Assembly (NCBI GenBank): GCA_000750105.3 | Contig: JPHH03000006.1 | Coordinates: 1 to 64,000 of the forward strand | DNA: 64,000 nt | From: Tolypocladium sp. Sup5 PDA-1 | Lineage: Eukaryota; Ascomycota; Sordariomycetes; Hypocreales; Ophiocordycipitaceae | Direction: 5' to 3' | Part shown: in pieces, positions 34,492 to 45,241 of the stretch | Numbering within the stretch: position 1 is the stretch's first letter | Layout: each line of letters opens with the position of its first letter | The notes under the pieces: model-generated | Seen by the model: the letters and a program-made list of their open reading frames with translations, nothing else | The model's database searches: none | What the model was told of the DNA's origin: nothing | Program-made: the position numbers and the translations under genes

Positions 34492-36259
34492 GCGGGGGAG
34501 GGGGGTTGTCAGAAAACGGATCTCGCCCACCAGCATCAGGTCTCATCACATCCAAGTACTTCTTACTAGGGACAGTACAGTTTGTCCTCGGTAACGTCGA
34601 TCCCCTTCGTTCTGGGGAAGGAACCCTCGCACCTGCTATCAAGGGAGACCATGGAATGCATCAATTGTCTGGGGCAGTGCAGTATCCCTCAATACCAAAC
34701 AAGGCGGGCAGTCACGACAAGCTTCTTAGAAACCATACACCTGACAATGACACCATATAGTGGTGATGGTGACGGCGATGGGAGCCGAGATGGACTTGGT
34801 ATCATTGCATGTCTGTCCAAAAAAGGCAAAATAGTTTTGCAATTAATCTCTACCTGCCATGCCTATGGTAGAAGGGTACGAAGTATACATGCACGGTTTG
34901 AGATGCTTCGTCAACCAGCCCATTGTCGAAAAGCCAAGCCGTCGCACTATGCAGGTATAGACTACAGAGTTTCGCTCTGGACATAGCGGAGCTGACTTGA
35001 CAACAGGATGGTGGCAGTCGCGAAGTTTCGTCATCGTCATCATCACATCCAGCATCGACGAGCCGTCAGAAGAGACCTAAGGTTAGTGTTGTTTACGTAG
35101 CTCTTGTTCGTTACACGCAAATACAAGACTAGTTGCTAGCCAGATGTCCGTGGAGACATAATCGAATGTTTCGCACTCACCTGCTGACAGGGTATAGTTT
35201 GGCGAGCAGGCAAACAGAGTTTGCTGGGCTGATGCCGCCGACTGTACCTTTGCATTCTTGTTAGTTATATGCAAACGAGAACTTGAGAGCTCTTGAACTC
35301 GTGTCCTGATCTGGCCCGGGGGGGGGGGGTTCCCTCAGACGAGCCGGTTTACTCAGTCATCCCGACCGGCCCACTCTTCAGGGTCACCCAGAACGGGCAA
35401 CCCATCCAATGGACACTGGAGTCGAATAACGCCAGAGGCAACTCCACAACTCGTCATAGCAAAACGGTTGTAATGCTCAAGTGCGGGAGAACGACTTGGC
35501 CAGAATGAAGTAGTGGAATGGATAGAACTTGTGTCATCATAGCAGACCAGAGCAGTTCGAGGAAAGAGTCTCTCTCGCTGACCAACAAGCCACGTACCAG
35601 AAAGGTTTAGAGTCGGAAGTACTCGTGAAGGCGACATTCGAGGCGTTTGATACACCCACGACCCTGTGAGACGACGTTAGCCGTCTGTTACTCAGACACG
35701 TAATCGAGGCGGAGCAGCGATATAACAAGTGGTAAATAGTAAGAGTTTTTCAGAGATCTTGGTTTGGTATATTGGGAGTCATCACAGTGGTTCAGAAGCA
35801 GAACTGAATGATAAAGGTTTCTCATCATGATAGGCAGACGGATGGAAGCAATGCGAAGGCACGAAACTCACCGATGCAAAGGTATGCTGCAGCGAAGCTT
35901 GCCCCAAAGCGACAAATCATGCTGCTTTGAGGAGAATCATGGCGGAAAGGCGCTGCGAGGCTGGTCAGCGAAGCTCGCGGCAAGTATACCCGGGGACTGT
36001 GCGTGCAGGGGCTTTGGCGGACTGCTGGGTTGCGGATCAGATGGTAGTGCATGTTGTTCAGACGCTCAGGAATCGCGGGAACAGTGGTGAGAAGGATCAT
36101 CATTCAGTGGCCTGGGCGACAAAAGACTGCCGAGTTCCCACGGGTTTGGGGTTGGACGCTTGGGCCTGGGACTCACCATCGCTAAGACGGGTGTTCCGGG
36201 GATGCGAGACGACGACAGCCGAGTGCAGGCAGAGGCAGCGCACTCGTGTTGCATTCACC

Positions 36260-36288
36260 ACCAGGCAGCTTACAAGAAGCTGCCTGGT
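36260..36288. repeat. Perfect 12-bp stem, 5-nt loop hairpin
   Basis: ACCAGGCAGCTT, loop ACAAG, then AAGCTGCCTGGT. The hairpin lies about 300 bp upstream of MTR3. Its function is not known; it could form in DNA or in an RNA from either strand. Confidence 0.85.
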
Positions 36289-36596
36289 CAACCAGTGCAC
36301 CTCGGGCAGCTTGGCTGTGCGGATGTGGTGTGCAGGCTGGAGTGCAGTGGATGAAGAGTTTTCGAGAGGTCGAGGTTGAGAAAAATGCAGACGGGGCTTA
36401 AATGCTTCTAAGCCAGTACCCGCTTGTGTCTAGCATGAGCTCGCTAAGTGCATTTTATTAGGCAAGTCTCTGCCGCACGCAACACTGCAGACCCCGATAT
36501 CTTCATAAGCCCTGTAGCGTCGTCCTCTGTTGAGTTGGACTTGAGCTACAGTACAATTCACAGAGCCGGAGCCAGAACGAGCAAGACAGCTGCATC

Positions 36597-37507
36597 ATGG
36601 CAGACCGTCGACGAGTTAATGGTCCAGGAGGCCAAACTTGCCCCCCTTTCTACGACGACGACGCTGCCGCTCCCCCATGTCGCGGCAGAGGACCCAATGG
36701 CATCCGGGCAGTCTGTAAGAGCTCCAATCCCCCAGCCTTCCTCATGCAGCACGCTGAATCAACGCAATAGACCTCAAGACCGGAGTTACGCCCTCGGCAT
36801 CAGGGTCGGCGTACTTGGAAATGGAGCCGAGGCGCGGGTCCGGTGGCGGTGGCATGAAGCTCACCTGCACCGTCCATGGCCCTAGATCTCTGCCACGCTC
36901 CGCGCCTTTCTCACCGCACATGGTTCTTTCCACCCATGTCAAATACGCGCCGTTTGCAACACGACAGAGGAGGGGTTACTTGCGAGATTCCGGTGAGCGG
37001 GATCTGAGTTCTCACCTGGAGACTGCTCTCCGCGGCGCCATGATTGCAGATCGGTGGCCTAAGAGCGGCGTGGATGTAGTGGTCACCGTCATCGAGGGCG
37101 AACTCGCACGGCATGTTACCGTGGATCAAGGGCTTGAGGAGTGGGATATGATGAATGTGCTGAGCGGGTGCATCACTGTCGCCGCCGCCGCAATAGCCGA
37201 TGCCGGTATTGACTGCGTTGACACGGTTTCTGGCGGTGTTGCTGCTCTGATCGCGGACAAGGGCAGCGAGGACGGGTCGATGATTGTGCTGGATCCGGTG
37301 CCATCGGAACACGACTCCATCCTGGCAGCCTGCTGTGTTGCGTATCTGCCCGCGCGCGACGAGATTACAAACCTCTGGTTCAAGGGTCGCCTGCCACCGT
37401 CGGATCCCAGTGCTCACCGAATGCTTATTGCCCGGGCCGTCCATGCGAGCAGAGGAACAAGCCAGGCTGTCTCGGCGTCACTTCACGAGGCGCTGTCAGT
37501 GACCTGA
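36597..37507 (+). CDS. MTR3: Exosome core subunit MTR3 (RNase PH-like, EXOSC6 homologue)
   Basis: Structural RNase PH-fold subunit of the RNA exosome ring, acting in 3'-5' RNA decay and rRNA processing. Two exons, 36597-36714 and 36771-37507, giving 284 aa. The intron (GTAAGA ... CAATAG) restores NGIRAVYLKTGVTPSASGSA. Hallmarks are the N-terminal MADRRRVNGPGG with an acidic stretch, VHGPRSLPRSAPFSP, HLETALRGAMIADRWPKSGV and a C-terminal helix region. As in other eukaryotic exosomes the ring subunit is expected to be catalytically inactive. Confidence 0.95.
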
Positions 37508-38764
37508 CGACAGGTCGTATTGCGCGGAGCTGGCGGGTGACGTTGACCCGCTGGCTCTCTTGTAGATACCGCTCGCAAGGGATCAGCAGATCGGCTGAGG
37601 AGCAAGAAGGGCTGTACAGGTTCGTCATTCGAGAGTCCAAGCCTTTAGCCAGGCCACTTACGCCGAGAATTGCAGGGCCTGTACATATCTGTGGCGGGGG
37701 CTCGGATAGGTTCAGGAAGGCGTGCCAAAGCTGCCCGGCCGATGACATATTTCTGCCGGGCATGTGAACGTGCTGTGACGCCGTTTGGTGCAACTGGGCT
37801 ACTGAGTCATTGTATTCTGCGCTGCTATTTGGAGACGAGGGATGGGGCTGGGCCAGTCTTACGACCAAGCACCGTAATAATCAACGACACCAACCACGAA
37901 CGTGCTTTGGGGCATCTCTACAAAGTACCCGTGCATCATTTGAGACAGGCTAGAAGCTGCAGCCAGTGAATCAATGCACGTGGAATGACAAAGGATTACT
38001 ATCATGGCACTTGTTGCTCCCGACCCAAAACCAAGGTCCGCGTCCACTACCTGTGCAGCCGTGACCTGTGTAGCCGTGACAGCGGGAGCCGTTTTTGCGG
38101 TAAAGGCCGCCTTGAAAGTGTGGTAAATCAGGTACGTACATGCGTAAGCAGCTGAGGTAAGGCAATGGATAAATGGTAAAAGATGGTGCAAAGTCTCGAT
38201 GCATGGCGTTTGGTGCACAGGCGCGCGCTTCTTCCAAGACCGGAGTCCCGGCTGAAGCTGTCCTCCGTTGGCAGCACCCAGGGTACGTAGTACGTACCTT
38301 GGGTGCGTGCTTCCCCCACTGCGACGTCGCACCTCGCTCCATTCATCCTCCGTCACCAACCAACCCGTCACGACACGGCAGTGCAGTGGAGGCTTCTTGG
38401 CTCGCTCTCTCCCCTCCTGCCCTCTCCCGAATTTCACGAGTCTATCTATAAGGTACCTTACCTCGCAGTCTTTACCTAGGTACCTTACCCGACACGGCTC
38501 CAGGCGTGGCGTGGCGTGGCCCTTCAGCAGCCCACAGCCTGCAGCCCGTACTGGCTGCTGCCTGACCCTGCCGTGCCTTGTTGACAGACATTCGACAATG
38601 TCTCTCCGTCGACCGTCTCTTCGCATCACCATCGTCGCGCCATAGAGACCATCGAAACCGACGGACCGCCTCGAGGGCTGGCCTTGGCTTCGCGTCCTCG
38701 GCCTCGCTCGCCACTGCGTCGTCCCAGACAGCCGCCGGCGCTGTCGGACGAAGCGAAGCCCGCC
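37508..38764. promoter_or_regulatory. Upstream region of the Asi-like gene with a 33-nt palindrome
   Basis: 1.25 kb between MTR3 and the RING gene. It contains a near-perfect palindrome at 38274-38306 centred on GTACGTAGTACGTACC, and further TACC/GGTACC words at about 38450-38490. A 313-aa minus-strand frame here overlaps the next gene's coding start and looks spurious. Confidence 0.5.
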
Positions 38765-41683
38765 ATGGAGCAGCAGCCTCGCTCCCACAACTTCGCCCAC
38801 CTGGTCCCCACGCCACTCCCCTCAAGCCTTCAGACAGCGGGTGCTTCCGGTTGGTACAACCTGACGGCCTGGGCGGTCAACGTGACGCGCTATGCGCCGT
38901 TTCTCGAAGAGCTGGTATGGGCCGGCCCGCGCATGTTTATGAAGCTGGGGTCCTACATGGCCCTCTCGGAGCCTTTGGAAGCGCCACCCCACCACTACGC
39001 GTCTGCCACGATGGGCGCCGACCTGCTCCGTCCCCTCGCCACCGACCCGAACCTGTACAACATCCTGGAGCCGAACCCCGGCCTTCCGGCTTCCGCCGGG
39101 CATGCTTCTCTGGCTGCTGCCGAGGATCCCCTAACGCACGCATCGCGTCTTTCTCTCGATGGTGCTCGGGGCTTGGGCAGCGTATTCAGTTATGCGACCA
39201 GCAAATGGGCCCTGTCATGCATCGCAATGGCCATTGTCCTGAACCGCACACACATCTTCGCCGCCACACGGCGGCGTTTACGCTTTCGTTGGCACATCAG
39301 GCTCCTGCTCCGCCTCGCGCCAATCCTGCTTCTCGTCGTTCAAGTGTGTCGCCTGCTACAATCCATACAATGCCAAACATCGCCTGAGTTCGCTCGACTG
39401 CGCTGGGGGGATTCGAACAGGAGGTCTGATCTCATGTTCTCGCACCCCGGTGCCTTGCTCAACACCCTCAGCTCCACCCTCCTTCTTGGTGCTACAGACG
39501 AGCAGTCCTGTGTGGCCGTCGGCATGACACCTGCGAGTGTTCCCGGCGCCTCCCAGTCTCTCCAGGGATCTCTGTCGCTACTCTGGCCCCTCTTCGGCAC
39601 CTTCTGTCTGAGCCACTTCCTCGAGACTGTGTCTTGCGCTGTCCAGGGCCGTCCTATAGCTGCCGAGACCGGCATGACGCTGTTCGAACAGTCGCTAGCT
39701 TTTGCCGAGGCGGACGCCGCTGTCAGCAATCAACTCGGATGGGAGGCCTTCTCCAAGTCTCAACAGGCCTCGGGCCAAGCCTCATCGAACCTAGGGAGCG
39801 TCATTGCCCTGACCCGGTCCATGATCCTGAAGCGAGTCAACACGGCTCCCGAAGTCCTGTTGGTGGCTTTTTTGTCCTCCATGACCCACATCACCAGTCA
39901 CATCTTGGGCGTGTTCGACCTCCAAGCCAAGTACCGGCTTGTCAATACGGGCTTCTGGGGCCTCTGTTTCATGGCGAGCATCGTATGGAGTGCCTTCTCC
40001 TTTGAGCTGGGAAATCCCTCTGCCCAAGGTTTATTGAGATTTCCGACAGTCTGCATCATTGGCTTTGTCCCACACGTCCTTGTTTTGGCTGGCATTGCTA
40101 CGTGCGTATGCATCTACGGCCTGGCCTTGTTCCTCTCAGCCCTGGCCCCACCTGCAGACGAACAGTTGTCATCCCTGTCCTTGCGCCAGCGGCTGGCCCA
40201 CGCACACAGCAACATGCAAGCCAACGTCTCCATCTCGGATATCCGCATCACCAGGGAAATGGATTTCTACACGGCCTTGTTGAGAACCGGGTTTGCCGCC
40301 ATCACCATGGCCAGTGAGGCAGTCTATCTGAATGAAGATCGCGGCGTCAGCCTGCAACGCCATACCTGGCTGGAAGAAGCCCGTTTCCGTGAAGTTGAGG
40401 AGCTGCAGAGGCAGTGTATAGGGATGGGACTGCCAAACTCACGCCACGACCAGATTGGCACCATTGGGCTGATACCCATCAAAGGAGGGTCAGTGGCGGC
40501 GTCAAATGGATATGCCAGGGAGCGTGCCGCGCAGAAACTTCCAAAGGGCCGCGGTGAACGGGGGCTACGGGTTGGTACTGGGGCAACCGAGAGAAGCTCT
40601 CGGTGGCTCATGGCACTGGAGTTTCTCTTGAGCATCAGCAAACTCGTTGCCAGAGTAGGCGCCATGTCTGTCCTTTGGGTCTTGGGCGTGGTTCGTATCC
40701 GAGCCCAACCAGCCTGGCTGCTCTGGCTTGCCCGCCGCCCGAAGTCCACCGACGACGAGAAGAGGGCATCAAAGCCAGAGCGTGATCTCCGCGGGAGGAG
40801 GCAGCCTACCCCATACGACGACAACGGCCGGATTCCTCGAACCGATGGAATAGACGTCGAGGCAGAATTCCGGCGGTTAAGCGGGTCCAAGGATGAGGAA
40901 AGGCTCGACAACGACTTGTATAGATACTGGTTAAAGGGCGGATGGTGGGGCTCCAGTGACTCGAGTGGCGACTTCGAACCTAGCCCGACTGACGACTGGG
41001 ACAATACGAGCGTCGTCTCCGTGGCGAGCGCTGGCGGCGATGCGGACGAGGAGGAAGGCGAGTGGGAGTCGGAAGATGACGGACTGAGGACACCGACGCA
41101 GCGTTCGCCACGGCCATCGCGCGACGACGGCGACGACGGGCCATTCGTCGACAGCCCGCTGGGTATGGGTGACCTGGCCCGGCTACTGCACCCAACGAGC
41201 CGCGAGGAGCGAGACGAAGCACTGACACTGGCAGCTCACTTCCAGAGCAACGCAGTCATGACGAGGGCGAGTTTCCGGCGACTGGAGCATCTGCGGCGGA
41301 CTCGCATCCTGACGACGCCAGGCCTCGGCGGCCCACCCCATGGCGGAGGAGGCGGCGGACCCCTAGGCCGCAATGTCAGGCTTGGTCCGGACGACGAGGA
41401 ACGTCTGCTGGAGCAGCTTCTGCTGTCACGCCGCCAGGGGTCTCCTGGGGCTGGGGGCGCACTCCCAACCGCAGGGCCAGGCGGTGTAAACGGCAGTGCC
41501 GGGGGTGGTGAGAGCCCGCCATGCGTCGTCTGCCAGAGCTCGTCGCGCACCGTCATTGTCTGGCCGTGTCGCTGCCTGAGCCTTTGCGACGACTGCCGCG
41601 TGTCTCTGGCTATGAACAACTTTGACAAGTGCGTGTGTTGTCGGCGGGACGTCATGAGCTTCAGCCGAATCTTCGTACCTTGA
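38765..41683 (+). CDS. Asi1/Asi3-like multi-pass membrane RING ubiquitin ligase
   Basis: Single exon, 972 aa, from the first in-frame ATG (MEQQPRSHNF). About six to seven hydrophobic segments fall between residues ~140 and ~660, for example IRLLLRLAPILLLVVQVC, VLLVAFLSSMTHITSHILG and VCIIGFVPHVLVLAGIAT. A long acidic Ser/Asp/Glu-rich region follows, and then a C-terminal RING at about residues 919-965: CVVCQ, WPCRCLSLCDDCR, CVCCRRDV. The RING spacing and the WPCRC..CDDCR signature match yeast Asi1/Asi3, subunits of the inner-nuclear-membrane ligase that degrades mislocalised and latent proteins. Localisation to the inner nuclear membrane is inferred from that similarity. Convergent with SEN34. 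Confidence 0.85.
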   Translation: MEQQPRSHNFAHLVPTPLPSSLQTAGASGWYNLTAWAVNVTRYAPFLEELVWAGPRMFMKLGSYMALSEPLEAPPHHYASATMGADLLRPLATDPNLYNILEPNPGLPASAGHASLAAAEDPLTHASRLSLDGARGLGSVFSYATSKWALSCIAMAIVLNRTHIFAATRRRLRFRWHIRLLLRLAPILLLVVQVCRLLQSIQCQTSPEFARLRWGDSNRRSDLMFSHPGALLNTLSSTLLLGATDEQSCVAVGMTPASVPGASQSLQGSLSLLWPLFGTFCLSHFLETVSCAVQGRPIAAETGMTLFEQSLAFAEADAAVSNQLGWEAFSKSQQASGQASSNLGSVIALTRSMILKRVNTAPEVLLVAFLSSMTHITSHILGVFDLQAKYRLVNTGFWGLCFMASIVWSAFSFELGNPSAQGLLRFPTVCIIGFVPHVLVLAGIATCVCIYGLALFLSALAPPADEQLSSLSLRQRLAHAHSNMQANVSISDIRITREMDFYTALLRTGFAAITMASEAVYLNEDRGVSLQRHTWLEEARFREVEELQRQCIGMGLPNSRHDQIGTIGLIPIKGGSVAASNGYARERAAQKLPKGRGERGLRVGTGATERSSRWLMALEFLLSISKLVARVGAMSVLWVLGVVRIRAQPAWLLWLARRPKSTDDEKRASKPERDLRGRRQPTPYDDNGRIPRTDGIDVEAEFRRLSGSKDEERLDNDLYRYWLKGGWWGSSDSSGDFEPSPTDDWDNTSVVSVASAGGDADEEEGEWESEDDGLRTPTQRSPRPSRDDGDDGPFVDSPLGMGDLARLLHPTSREERDEALTLAAHFQSNAVMTRASFRRLEHLRRTRILTTPGLGGPPHGGGGGGPLGRNVRLGPDDEERLLEQLLLSRRQGSPGAGGALPTAGPGGVNGSAGGGESPPCVVCQSSSRTVIVWPCRCLSLCDDCRVSLAMNNFDKCVCCRRDVMSFSRIFVP

Positions 41684-41888
41684 AGCAGCACCAGCGAGTC
41701 TATGCGACTTGCTCCAGCGGGGCAATGAGGAATTGTGGGCATTGCGGCGTGGAGTTGTGTGTTACTACCGTACTGTTGTGCACTATTATGCCTATACTAC
41801 TAGCCATTTGTAATTTCATCCCCATGGCATCAGACGAGGCTTGAGTGAACTGTGTAGCCAATCCGCCCACTATTACATGGGGGCCTGG

Positions 41889-42782
41889 TCACATCGCAGC
41901 CCACTCGACACTAAATGTGCGTACAGGGCCACTCCGCGACTCTTCTGACGGAGGCTGCTGGCCGCCTATTAAGAATGCCTTCTTCACAGCCGTTGCGAGT
42001 CGCCCGCCGCTTACTACATCTAAAATGGGTATCTCGTCATTCCAGTCGTATTGGTTGGCCATGAAATGCGCATGAAAGCGCAGCGGGTCCCCGGGGTAGA
42101 CACTGTAGTGAGCTCCAAAGCGAAGGCCAGGCGTCATGTAGTAGCCAGCGCCCTGCAAGAAGCGACACAGAGGGCCTTCAGTGGTCTCACCTGCGTCGAA
42201 CTCGGCGTCCGCGTCACGGGAGATCAGGTCGACGCTCGAGGCCGGCGTGAGGCCACCAATTCTTTCACGGCCATCAATCCGCCGTGCACTGGGCTCCGCC
42301 TTGGTGCCGGGAGGGTGACCATGGCCGTCATGCACGGCGTTGGAAGGGGAGCAGGTCGGGGTCACGGAGGCTTTGGGGAGGCCGAGTCGACCAGCGACAT
42401 CGGCGGCCTTCTTCGCACTCTTCTCTGCGAAAGCCTGCTGTGCTGCCTGCTTTCGCCGGCGTAGAGACTCCGCGTAGGCTCTTCGCGCCTCCTTGTCGGG
42501 AGACAGCAGAGCGGCCCGATGAGCCGCCACATCGTCTACGACGTAGGCTGCCTCCCGCCGAACCAGCGCATCGGCCTCTTCCGGCCGCAGTTCGACGGGC
42601 AGGCCGAGAAAGATGTTCTGCGTGGGCTGCTGGGGCGTGGTGCCGACCAGTGTGCCATTTATGTTGTCCTTGCGGCGAAGCAGCGCAACTGCCGCTGGGT
42701 CAAAGACGAGGTATCGGCCCGCTATCTTGCAGATACGCACAGGGGACGCCGACACCACCGATGCGGCCTCGTGGGTGGCCAT
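41889..42782 (-). CDS. SEN34: tRNA-splicing endonuclease catalytic subunit SEN34
   Basis: Catalytic subunit that cuts the 3' splice site of intron-containing pre-tRNAs. Single exon, 297 aa from the ATG before THEAASVV; an in-frame upstream ATG would add a few residues. The N-terminal part shows ICKIAGRYLVFD and IFLGLPVELRPEEADALV. The middle is Lys/Ala-rich and variable. The C-terminal nuclease domain has GYYMTPGLRFGAHYSVYPGD then PLRFHAHF, carrying the conserved Tyr and His, and LATAVKKAFLI with the conserved Lys of the catalytic triad. All three expected catalytic residues can be seen. Confidence 0.94.
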   Translation of the reverse strand: MATHEAASVVSASPVRICKIAGRYLVFDPAAVALLRRKDNINGTLVGTTPQQPTQNIFLGLPVELRPEEADALVRREAAYVVDDVAAHRAALLSPDKEARRAYAESLRRRKQAAQQAFAEKSAKKAADVAGRLGLPKASVTPTCSPSNAVHDGHGHPPGTKAEPSARRIDGRERIGGLTPASSVDLISRDADAEFDAGETTEGPLCRFLQGAGYYMTPGLRFGAHYSVYPGDPLRFHAHFMANQYDWNDEIPILDVVSGGRLATAVKKAFLIGGQQPPSEESRSGPVRTFSVEWAAM

Positions 42783-43433
42783 GGATCCTATAGAGTCGGC
42801 GAGCCAGGTCAGCGGCTGCTTTGACAAGTTCAGGCAAATCATCTTGGATAATAGTAACGTCTTGCAGTCATAAGTCGTCTTCGTAATTGTTGAATGTGTC
42901 ATCACAGAGTTCAGTGGATTGACAGATATTCAGGTGAATAATCATGCAGGTGCTGGCGCCCCGTGCTGGAAAGGGAGGCGACCGAGGGGAGAAGAGGACG
43001 AGGGATTCTTACCCTGTGTTTGAGCACTACCCACCTCCACCGACACCTCGACTTGTGGTCACAAGGAGGAGTGGAAGGGGAGTAAGGAGGAAGGTTTGTG
43101 GTGAGCTGCCGAAGCACAGAGGTGGTTTTTGAAGTAAAATTTCCACGGATGCAAGTTCGGCTCCGCAGGGTGGGATGAGATGGGGCGATTTGAAATTAAC
43201 GGGGCGTTATGCGTCAATAGGGGCGTTCGAGTGGACGCACAGCCCACCAGTGCATTCACCACCACAGTGGCACCAGAAGTCCACACCCAACCACCGAGGT
43301 ACCCACCTATCATGCACAAGGCTGTTGATGCTAGGCTTTCTCTAGGAGCGAAACTGCCGGTCATTTATTATCGGGAGGTCGTCTTCTTCTTTCGTCCATC
43401 ACCCCAGGTGCTCGAGTGCTGCTCATAGACGGC
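42783..43433. other. Spacer between SEN34 start and ELP4 end
   Basis: About 650 bp serving as the SEN34 promoter and the ELP4 3' region. Frames in it are short and unassigned. No repeats of note. Confidence 0.5.
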
Positions 43434-44639
43434 TCAGAAGTCAAGCGACTCCTTCTTGGCGCTGTCTGCTGGCGTTCTGAGAGGTTCGGCGGCCTTGTCG
43501 TCGTCTCCCACGGGGGGTAGGCTGAAGGGCATGATGACCATGCCGCTCGATGCACTCAGCTTGAAGGACATGTCTTCCCTCACCCAGCCCCCCTCTAAGC
43601 CGCCCCCTTTCTCGTGGAATACGGGCAGACTGTGGACTCGGAGCAGGCCCTGCGTCTTGTCCTCATCGGTGGGGCCGCGGCCCATTTGGGCACGGTGTTG
43701 TAGGGGTATGAGCTCGACGACGCCGTCGAATAGCAGTTCCATCCATCTCGTGAGACCAGCAGACCGTGGATGGAGTGATTCGGGCAGCGTCACTAGAGCC
43801 GTGGTCCGTGTGGGGAACTGCCGGAGCAAGCTTCTCAGGCTGTGCAGGAACTGCAACACTTCTTGCGGCTGGCACGCGGCTGAGCTGTACAGTGTGGGGG
43901 ACAGCAGGCTGGAAACGAGGATCCTGTGGACAGACGATGACGGCGAGCCCTTCAGCCTGGAGGCCACGTCGGTGATGAAGGCCCTGAACGGTGGCTGCGC
44001 TGGGCGGGCCATGGCGTCCGTGGGGCGGGAGCAGTGCAGCTGGCCCCGAATGGCGCTGGTCTCCAAGCGCTTGGTGAGGTCAAATGCGTGGCAAAAGGGG
44101 CTGGCCTCATCAGACGGGACCGAACCGGCCTGGGCATCTAGAGTAAGCTTTGATGAGCGTTCTGGTTCTCTCGTACTGCGTCGTTGAGCCTGAGGACAGC
44201 ACTTACCCCTGACTGAGGCGGAGTTGTTGCCAAATGCTTCATACCGCCACGCAATCCTCATCTTGTCTGGCGAAGCAGCGTCAGTTTTGGCCACCTTTGG
44301 CTTCACCTCGCTGGCGAGGCCAGGCAGTTCTCGTCGCCAGACATCCCCAGCGCCTAGAAGATGGACGTGATGGCCCTGGACCAAGCCTTCTGAGGCGCAG
44401 TACCGCAGGAGTGTCCCTCCAAAATCGGTTGTGCCAGCCTCTTCGATCAGAAGGGACGACCCCAAGGGTATTCCTACGTGGCCTGCCAGAAGCTGATCCA
44501 GTGAAGCAGTCCCAGTCGACGTCGTCAGCCTGCCATCTAGGGGCGAGGGCCGGGTGCCGGGGCAAAGAGCCTTTTCCTGCCTCGGCGCGGCTGGCGCGGC
44601 TGGAGCCCGAATTACGGCGTTCCTTTTGCGGAAAGACAT
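43434..44639 (-). CDS. ELP4: Elongator complex protein 4
   Basis: RecA-fold subunit of the Elp4-5-6 ring of Elongator, which is required for wobble-uridine (mcm5/ncm5) modification of tRNAs. Two exons, 44639-44207 and 44137-43434, giving 378 aa. The 69-nt intron (GTAAGT ... CTCTAG) has no stop in frame, so read-through would add 23 residues. Family features: SFRKRN start, TGTASLDQLLAGHVGIPLGS followed by LLIEEAGTTDFGGTLLRYCA, DKMRIAWRYEA, and the C-terminal LVTLPESLHPR. It is divergent from RPB8 across about 600 bp. Confidence 0.95.
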   Translation of the reverse strand: MSFRKRNAVIRAPAAPAAPRQEKALCPGTRPSPLDGRLTTSTGTASLDQLLAGHVGIPLGSSLLIEEAGTTDFGGTLLRYCASEGLVQGHHVHLLGAGDVWRRELPGLASEVKPKVAKTDAASPDKMRIAWRYEAFGNNSASVRGKCCPQAQRRSTREPERSSKLTLDAQAGSVPSDEASPFCHAFDLTKRLETSAIRGQLHCSRPTDAMARPAQPPFRAFITDVASRLKGSPSSSVHRILVSSLLSPTLYSSAACQPQEVLQFLHSLRSLLRQFPTRTTALVTLPESLHPRSAGLTRWMELLFDGVVELIPLQHRAQMGRGPTDEDKTQGLLRVHSLPVFHEKGGGLEGGWVREDMSFKLSASSGMVIMPFSLPPVGDDDKAAEPLRTPADSAKKESLDF

Positions 44640-45241
44640 TGTCTCATGTTTTGATCACGTCAAATGACCGCCGCGCCGGCGTGTAAAACAGGTACCTAGG
44701 AAGGTAGTTCCCTGATGAACAAGCGGGCTAGCTACGTCAGGTACCCTCTACAGATGGTTCAGTTAGGAGGTAGTTTATCCTGGAAGGTATGCATGAATAC
44801 GTACCTCGGCGTCCCGCGCAGACTCTGGCAAAGCTGGGGTTTGGCTGGCGAAACAAGTCGCGTAATTGTAGTTGCAGGTCGTGCAGCTTCCCGTGAAGAA
44901 GTATGGCTGATGAATTAGTGCTTAGTGAGAGGCACGAAAGTAAAGAAACGTACGGAGTACCTTTTACCTTTCTTGAAGCTCAAGTACTTCGGCGGGTAGG
45001 CCCCGCTTGAGCGATATGCGGGTATCGGCAGCTTGCATGCTTCAGAACGAGCCCCCTCCACCAAGGCTCCAACAAACCCGACTTTTTTTCCCTGCTCCCT
45101 GTCCGCTCGTCATCACGGAACGTCGACTTGGCTGCAGGAGAGCATCGAGAGAAGGCGAAAACGAAGACACAACCATCGTGTACCCGACTGGCTTCTACCT
45201 GCCTGGGATCCCTCCGATCGTCCAGCACCACCACCGCCACC
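44640..45241. promoter_or_regulatory. Divergent ELP4/RPB8 promoter region
   Basis: About 600 bp between the two start codons. It contains GGTACCTAGG near 44691 and CGTACGGAGTACC at 44949-44961, copies of the dispersed GTAC-rich motif. No open frame of interest. Confidence 0.55.

Larger units (their letters stand above)
33826..36596. other. Long region without a clear gene
   Basis: 2.8 kb between ANP1 and MTR3. It holds a 25-bp tandem repeat (about 34028-34081), a 24-nt inverted repeat (34262-34285 and 34468-34491), a G10 run near 35320 and a perfect 12-bp hairpin at 36260-36288. Several minus-strand splice-donor-like words (GTGAGT near 35175, 35870 and 36170) hint at an unrecognised spliced transcript. 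No frame matches a known family. Confidence 0.5.

Noticed and set aside
37859..38800. 313-aa minus-strand frame
   Set aside because: It overlaps the coding start of the Asi-like gene on the other strand, has an Arg-rich random composition and no family features.
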